From Ignavibacteria bacterium (GTDB lineage: Bacteria > Bacteroidota > Ignavibacteria > Tepidaquicellales > Tepidaquicellaceae): a stretch of 64,000 nt of DNA. Under the pieces are notes generated by a model, which was given only the letters and a program-made list of their open reading frames with translations, was not told the DNA's origin and did no database searches. The stretch lies in contig JBAZNU010000001.1 of the NCBI GenBank assembly GCA_041649015.1, positions 372,001-436,000 on the forward strand, given 5' to 3'. Position numbers and translations under genes: made by a program. Shown in pieces: positions 59,553-64,000 of the stretch. Positions within the stretch are counted from its first letter, which is position 1. Each line of letters starts with the position of its first letter.

Positions 59553-60242
59553 ATTGATACTATTATTTTATCGGATATCCATCTCGGCTCGGAAGTTGCA
59601 AGACCAACTGAAGCCATGGAAACTCTTGAAAAATACAGGTTTAATAGATTAATACTCCTGGGCGATATTTTTGATGACCTTAATTTTAATCGTCTGGAAA
59701 GAGAACACTGGAGTTTTTTATCGTACATAAGAAAACTATCCAACCCAAAAAATAATATTGAAGTAGTCTGGGTAGAAGGAAATCACGATGAAGGTCTTTC
59801 AAAAATCACATCACATTTTATCGGAATAAAAGTTTACAAAGAATATTCGTTTCGAATTAAGGACAAAAACATTCTTGCAATTCACGGTCATCAGTTTGAC
59901 CGCTTCCTCAATGAAAACGTTGTAATAAGCAATATCGCAGCATTTATTTACGAGAAGATTCAAAAAATAGGGGGCGAGAAGCAAACTATCGCAAGATGGA
60001 TTAAAGGAAAAAGCAAAGGATGGCTTAGACTCTCAAAGAAAATTTCTATAAGGGCATCAGAGTATGCTGCAAACAAAGGGTTTAACACGGTTGTCTGCGG
60101 TCATACTCATGACCCGATGGATTCATACATTAAAGCAAAGAACATTCAGTTCTACAATACAGGCTGCTGGACTGATATTCCCTCATCATACATTATAATT
60201 TCAACAACTGGAGAGTTCACAATTAAGTACGACCCGGCATAG
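59553..60242 (+). CDS. LpxH-like metallophosphoesterase with no conventional start codon
   Basis: The frame includes all metallophosphatase motifs: LSDIHLGS (D-x-H), LLGDIFDD, WVEGNHDE, AIHGHQFD and VVCGHTHDP, matching UDP-2,3-diacylglucosamine diphosphatase-like enzymes of lipid A synthesis. The first ATG (59616) lies after the D-x-H motif and so cannot be the functional start. Upstream the frame is open from 59487 but contains no ATG, GTG or TTG. I set the start at the ATT before GATACTATTATT (IDTIILSDIH), as an ATT start is the simplest reading. A 5' frameshift or decay is the alternative. Confidence 0.75.
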   Translation: MDTIILSDIHLGSEVARPTEAMETLEKYRFNRLILLGDIFDDLNFNRLEREHWSFLSYIRKLSNPKNNIEVVWVEGNHDEGLSKITSHFIGIKVYKEYSFRIKDKNILAIHGHQFDRFLNENVVISNIAAFIYEKIQKIGGEKQTIARWIKGKSKGWLRLSKKISIRASEYAANKGFNTVVCGHTHDPMDSYIKAKNIQFYNTGCWTDIPSSYIIISTTGEFTIKYDPA

Positions 60243-60265
60243 TTACAACACAGCTATTTAAATAA

Positions 60266-60296
60266 AAAACCCGCTGTGTTTAATGCAGCGGGTTTT
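60266..60296. terminator. Bidirectional terminator between convergent genes
   Basis: An 11-bp stem AAAACCCGCTG / CAGCGGGTTTT with A-tract before and T-tract at the end of the stem, placed between the LpxH-like gene and the T9SS gene. Serves both strands. Confidence 0.85.
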
Positions 60297-60384
60297 CGGC
60301 TATGAGAATATAAATAAGGGTATTTAGCCTTCTTTTTAATAAAGGGGAGTATTATCTCCTTTTTCTTCCCCTTTGTTGTTGCTT

Positions 60385-62061
60385 TTATTTTATTAACATC
60401 ATCTTCTTCGTTGCAGTGAAACCTTCTGCATTAATTCTATAGAAATAAATTCCGGAATTCAATTTCGATGCGTTGAAATCATATTCATACGTTCCAACGT
60501 TTAGGTTTCCATTGATTAATGTTGCTACTTCCCTTCCTGTTACATCAAAAACCTTCAGAGAAACGAATGATGACTTCGGCAATGCGAAGTTTATTTTCGT
60601 TGATGGGTTAAATGGATTTGGATAGTTTTGATTCATTCTGAAAACAGTCGGTATCTCTGTTGATATCTGCTGAATCCCAACCGGTGCAGGAGAATAGTTT
60701 TTTGGATTAAAGTTTGCCCAGCCGGCTGTCCAGTTAGTATTTCCGAATGCGCCGACAAATGTTGTTGTTTCGAAACCTGATAAATTTGGGTTTGTGAAAT
60801 TACCACCTGATAATGCAGGTGAACCGCCAAGAGGCATCCAGTAATTAACATTGTTTGCAGGTAATCCAACAGTATAGAATCCGAACATGTTTGTTAATTG
60901 CACATCTGTATTGTTCGTAAGAACTCTGTTTGAAAATGAACCTGAGTTTAACCAACCCGTCGGATCATTGAATCCTGAACCGCTTGAAGCCGCAGTGTCA
61001 CCAAGCTTCGTGAAACCTGCATAAATGCTATTCCTTAACTGTATTGTATCCCCTAACGCTGCTTGCTGAACTCCTTTACCGTCAAAAAGTACGCCTGTTG
61101 AATAACCGGTCAATATAGAATTGTAAACACAGGCAAGCATGTTTCGTCTTATATGTGCTGCTCTTTTAAAGTTCGGACTTACTACTGAAGAGGTGGTTAT
61201 TTTTGGTCCGATACCTGTAATATTCGAAAATACTGGTCTTGTTCTGGGTGTATTAAAATTACTTGGGTTGTTATTGTTGTTATCAATTTCAAAAATGTGT
61301 GACGCACTCACGTCGCTGATTGCCGTATCCCTTACTGCAAGACCGTATTGGACTCTTCCTCTGTATCCGTTATCTGCGTCAAAATCATCATCTACGCTTC
61401 TGTATGAAACAAGATATTTAGCGTTTACCGTACCGCCAAACCATTCAAACGAATCGTCACCGCAGTAAGAAACCATAATATTTTCAAGTACTGTTTTGCT
61501 TCCAACGCCGCCCATCGTTAAACCGTTTATTTCGTTGCCTGAAATACCTGTCAGGTTTACGCCGGGAAACTCAAGTCTTACATATCTCAAGACACCTGAG
61601 CTATCGGTATCTACCACAGGCTGTCCGCCGTACCATGGACCCGTTCCCGGAGGAAATCCTTCTATCTGTGCTGAGTCTAATCCTGTTGAAGTATTTATTC
61701 TTGACCTTCCAAGAACAATAAGACCTCCCCAGTCACCGGGACCTCTTGTACCGATAGGTAAACGGCTTGTAAAAACTATCGGCTGATTAGCAGTTCCGTC
61801 AGCAATAATCTTTCCGCCTCTTTCAATTATCAAAGTGCCTGTGGTTGGTTTATCTCCAAGGATTAACGAACCTTTTTGAATTACAAGCACTCCGCCGTTT
61901 CTCACATAATTAAAACCTTTCATTATGTAAGTCTTGTTGTTCGTTAGATTCACGACACCTGTAATGCTGGCAGAATTCAGTGTTGTAGAATCAATTGTTT
62001 GCGCTGTTAAATTACTGAAAAAAACAGCAAATAAAGCTAGTAAAATAAGAGTTCTCTTCAT
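60385..62061 (-). CDS. Secreted T9SS-sorted surface protein next to a TonB-dependent receptor
   Basis: The 558-residue protein has a signal peptide (LILLALFAVFFSNLTAQ) and a right-handed beta-helix-like body with right-handed turns such as GGVLVIQKGSLILGDKPTTG, GPGDWGGLIVLGRS and SYCGDDSFEWFGGTVNAKYL. The T9SS type A sorting domain at the end (NQNYPNPFNPSTKINFALP, VFDVTGREVATLING, NSGIYFYRINAEG) sends it to the cell surface. Proteins of this build are often encoded beside TonB-dependent receptors, as here (35 bases apart, receptor first). It may be a surface ligand-capture partner of that receptor; the ligand is unknown. Confidence 0.85.
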   Translation of the reverse strand: MKRTLILLALFAVFFSNLTAQTIDSTTLNSASITGVVNLTNNKTYIMKGFNYVRNGGVLVIQKGSLILGDKPTTGTLIIERGGKIIADGTANQPIVFTSRLPIGTRGPGDWGGLIVLGRSRINTSTGLDSAQIEGFPPGTGPWYGGQPVVDTDSSGVLRYVRLEFPGVNLTGISGNEINGLTMGGVGSKTVLENIMVSYCGDDSFEWFGGTVNAKYLVSYRSVDDDFDADNGYRGRVQYGLAVRDTAISDVSASHIFEIDNNNNNPSNFNTPRTRPVFSNITGIGPKITTSSVVSPNFKRAAHIRRNMLACVYNSILTGYSTGVLFDGKGVQQAALGDTIQLRNSIYAGFTKLGDTAASSGSGFNDPTGWLNSGSFSNRVLTNNTDVQLTNMFGFYTVGLPANNVNYWMPLGGSPALSGGNFTNPNLSGFETTTFVGAFGNTNWTAGWANFNPKNYSPAPVGIQQISTEIPTVFRMNQNYPNPFNPSTKINFALPKSSFVSLKVFDVTGREVATLINGNLNVGTYEYDFNASKLNSGIYFYRINAEGFTATKKMMLIK

Positions 62062-62096
62062 TTTCTTTTTATTTAGATTAATTAATGTTTTTATGA

Positions 62097-64000
62097 TTAA
62101 AGTTTATATCCAAGTGTTAAAGCAAATCTTGTTCCTGATTCATATTTCCTTACAATCTTTTCAATTCCCGATATATCCTGTGTATATATTTTTTCCTGAT
62201 TCAGTAAATCTTTTACCGTAAATTTAACTTCGAATCTTTCAAATAGTCTTTTCGATACTGAAAAGTCTATTACATCATTTCCGTCTTCATAAATATCATT
62301 GAACCCGTTATTACCAACTTCAGATATTCTGCTTCCGAACTTATTGTAAAGCAGGTTTACACTCGTTCCAAGATCATAGTTATCGTAGAACAACCCAAGG
62401 TTGATTGTATATGGTGATTGCCCCTGCATTCTGCGTGTCTTCTCCGTTGATACTGTCTGCAAATTCTCAAGGTTTACAGATGATTGTATTAAAGATATAT
62501 TTGCATTAATAGTAAAGTCTGAAAAAACTTTGCTTATAAAGTTAAGCTTTTTTCTTACTTCCAGCTCTATTCCATAATTGTATGCACCACCTCTTGCATT
62601 GTCAAATGTCTTCTCAGGATTGTTCTGACCGGGTGAATATATTTCCTCAATAGGTGAGCTGTAACTCTTATAGAATAAACTTGCGGAGAATATTTCTCCT
62701 GCATTAGGGTAATATTCATAACGTACGTCATAGTTGTTTACTAAACTTCTTTGAATGTTCGGGTTACCTGAAGTTTTTAAACCGGTAATATAATCAACGT
62801 ATCCAAACGGTGCTATTTCTCTCAACTCCGGTCTTGATACTGTCTGCGATGCCGAGCCCCTTATATTCATGTTTTCTGTCAGTGAATAAACTACATTCAA
62901 TGATGGGAGTATATCTCTGTTTAACAGGTCTGCTTTTATCGGTTCGTTGATTCTTCCAAGTGTTGATACTTGCTGTCTGTTATATTCGTATCGCAATCCG
63001 CCGATAACTCTTAGTTTATTCATCGGTACATCAACCATAAGATATCCGGCGAAATTTTCTTCTCCCGCTGAATATTTATCTGATTCTCTTGTTAGTTCTT
63101 CATAGTTAATCCTGTCAGGACCAATATTGTTTTCTGCAAATATCTGGTCTAAAGATAGGTAAGGTATATATGTGTAGAAACCATTAAGCTTTGGAGCAAA
63201 ATTCCTTGCATCAAAGTTTCTTGATGTGCTGGCTCCATATAGACCAAACTTTAGTTTTGACTGCTGGCCCATTACTTTGACGAAAGGTAGTGAGAAATCC
63301 AGGGATGCATTCCTTAAAATGTCTTTTAATTCCATAAATAATCTGCCCCCTCCGTCTGAATCAGCAACAGAACCCATTCGTGCATTATATTCATCTTCCG
63401 TTCCTGATAATCTTTCATACGTCATTGTCTTTACGTCCGGCTCGCTCTTCTTTCCCACATTGTATGAGGCGTTCCATTTCACGCTTAGTTTGCCGAGTTT
63501 TTCTATGAAGTGGTCTCCCGAAAGTATAGATGAAAATAATTGCCTCTCTGAAAACTTTGTTTGATAAAGCCTGAAATCCTTATTGTCTTCAGATGTAAGT
63601 AACTTTGACCCCTCTAAGAAAGTTGTTATATCTTCAGAATTAATAGTGTAAGTAGTCTTTAAACCAATTTTATTGTTGCTGCCGAGTTTATAACTGAAAT
63701 TTAGTATCCCGCCGTTAAGGACAGAAAATTCGGAGTTTCTTCCGTCAAATGATTCAAGCGTCGAGAGGTCATTATTGTATAGCGATCTGCTCACATCCTG
63801 ATTTAAAAACCCTGTTCTGTATGAGTAGGCTGCATAAAACCCAAGAGGATTGTTGCCTACATCAAAATTATTGCCGACAGCTATCTGCATATTTGCGTTT
63901 AGTGGTGCTTGTCTGTTATTTTGTGCCCAGTTGTTTCTGAAGAGCTTCGAATAATCAGATAGCTGCTCTGCTGAATAAGTCGTATTAATTAATCTGTCCT
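62097..64000 (-). CDS. TonB-dependent receptor, 5' end outside the window
   Basis: The C-terminal beta-barrel part of an outer-membrane receptor: alternating aromatic/polar strands (FRLYQTKFSERQLF, GLRYEYNRQQVST), a signature NMNIRGSASQTVSRPELREI (the 'RPxxRE' motif of TonB receptors), PNIQRSLVNNYDVRYEYYPN, and a final strand ending ALTLGYKL. The frame stays open to 64000 on the complement with no start, so the plug and N-terminal domains lie outside. It imports a ligand, often a siderophore or glycan, with TonB energy. It is co-directional with the T9SS surface protein downstream. Confidence 0.9.
   Translation of the reverse strand, partial: DRLINTTYSAEQLSDYSKLFRNNWAQNNRQAPLNANMQIAVGNNFDVGNNPLGFYAAYSYRTGFLNQDVSRSLYNNDLSTLESFDGRNSEFSVLNGGILNFSYKLGSNNKIGLKTTYTINSEDITTFLEGSKLLTSEDNKDFRLYQTKFSERQLFSSILSGDHFIEKLGKLSVKWNASYNVGKKSEPDVKTMTYERLSGTEDEYNARMGSVADSDGGGRLFMELKDILRNASLDFSLPFVKVMGQQSKLKFGLYGASTSRNFDARNFAPKLNGFYTYIPYLSLDQIFAENNIGPDRINYEELTRESDKYSAGEENFAGYLMVDVPMNKLRVIGGLRYEYNRQQVSTLGRINEPIKADLLNRDILPSLNVVYSLTENMNIRGSASQTVSRPELREIAPFGYVDYITGLKTSGNPNIQRSLVNNYDVRYEYYPNAGEIFSASLFYKSYSSPIEEIYSPGQNNPEKTFDNARGGAYNYGIELEVRKKLNFISKVFSDFTINANISLIQSSVNLENLQTVSTEKTRRMQGQSPYTINLGLFYDNYDLGTSVNLLYNKFGSRISEVGNNGFNDIYEDGNDVIDFSVSKRLFERFEVKFTVKDLLNQEKIYTQDISGIEKIVRKYESGTRFALTLGYKL

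Overview
The window reads as chromosomal DNA of a low-GC FCB-group bacterium, most like Ignavibacteriota or a relative in Bacteroidota/Chlorobi. Evidence: two secreted proteins end in type IX secretion (T9SS) sorting domains with the NYPNPFN motif, there is a TonB-dependent receptor with a paired surface protein, lipoproteins are frequent, leaders are AT-rich, and many promoters carry the Bacteroidota-type -7 element TAnnTTTG. I see no rRNA, tRNA or CRISPR array. The phylum call is inference from these traits.

Layout. (1) 0-10 kb: the edge of an IS1634-type transposase, arrays built from 7-bp units, a DUF1858 mini-gene, a T9SS beta-propeller protein, an isochorismatase-fold hydrolase, a haem-binding protein, a DUF6600-type lipoprotein, the first of three DUF6266-like genes, and a DUF389 membrane protein. 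(2) 10.4-16.5 kb: an arsenic island, arsR-arsM-arsC-thioredoxin-arsP-acr3-arsF-like-thioredoxin-thioredoxin lipoprotein-ccdA. Two matching palindromes flank arsR. It combines methylation, reduction, efflux and a periplasmic thiol-redox module. (3) 16.5-17.5 kb: a kilobase of dispersed intergenic repeats.

(4) 17.5-47.5 kb: a mosaic accessory region. It holds a 58-residue mini-gene with two decayed copies, an excisionase-type HTH protein, a DUF2779 nuclease-like protein, a row of unrecognised (perhaps immunity-type) genes, metK, a complete IS4-family element with 9-bp target duplication, a BACON-type lipoprotein operon, two copies of an XAC2610-like gene, two HhH/DNA-glycosylase-like genes each beside a nuclease-like gene, a WYL regulator, an AAA+ ATPase, a PD-(D/E)XK-like protein and an ADP-ribosylglycohydrolase. 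Seven promoters here share one architecture: palindrome GGGACA-N5-TGTCCC, exactly 11 bp, then TAnnTTTG. (5) 47.6-55 kb: a minus-strand defence/stress block with a single-chain restriction-modification enzyme, XRE-ImmA/IrrE-PIN, and a sigma-like gene with a small partner and a second ImmA/IrrE protease.

(6) 55-64 kb: two more DUF6266-like genes among repeats, a 142-bp tandem repeat, a papain-like peptidase, an LpxH-like phosphoesterase with no conventional start codon, and a T9SS surface protein beside a TonB-dependent receptor cut by the window end.

The coherent pathway is arsenic detoxification. The 17-55 kb stretch looks like a defence and mobile-gene island with signs of duplication, IS insertion and decay. 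The least explained parts are the shared promoter module, the heptad arrays, and the paired HhH/nuclease genes.
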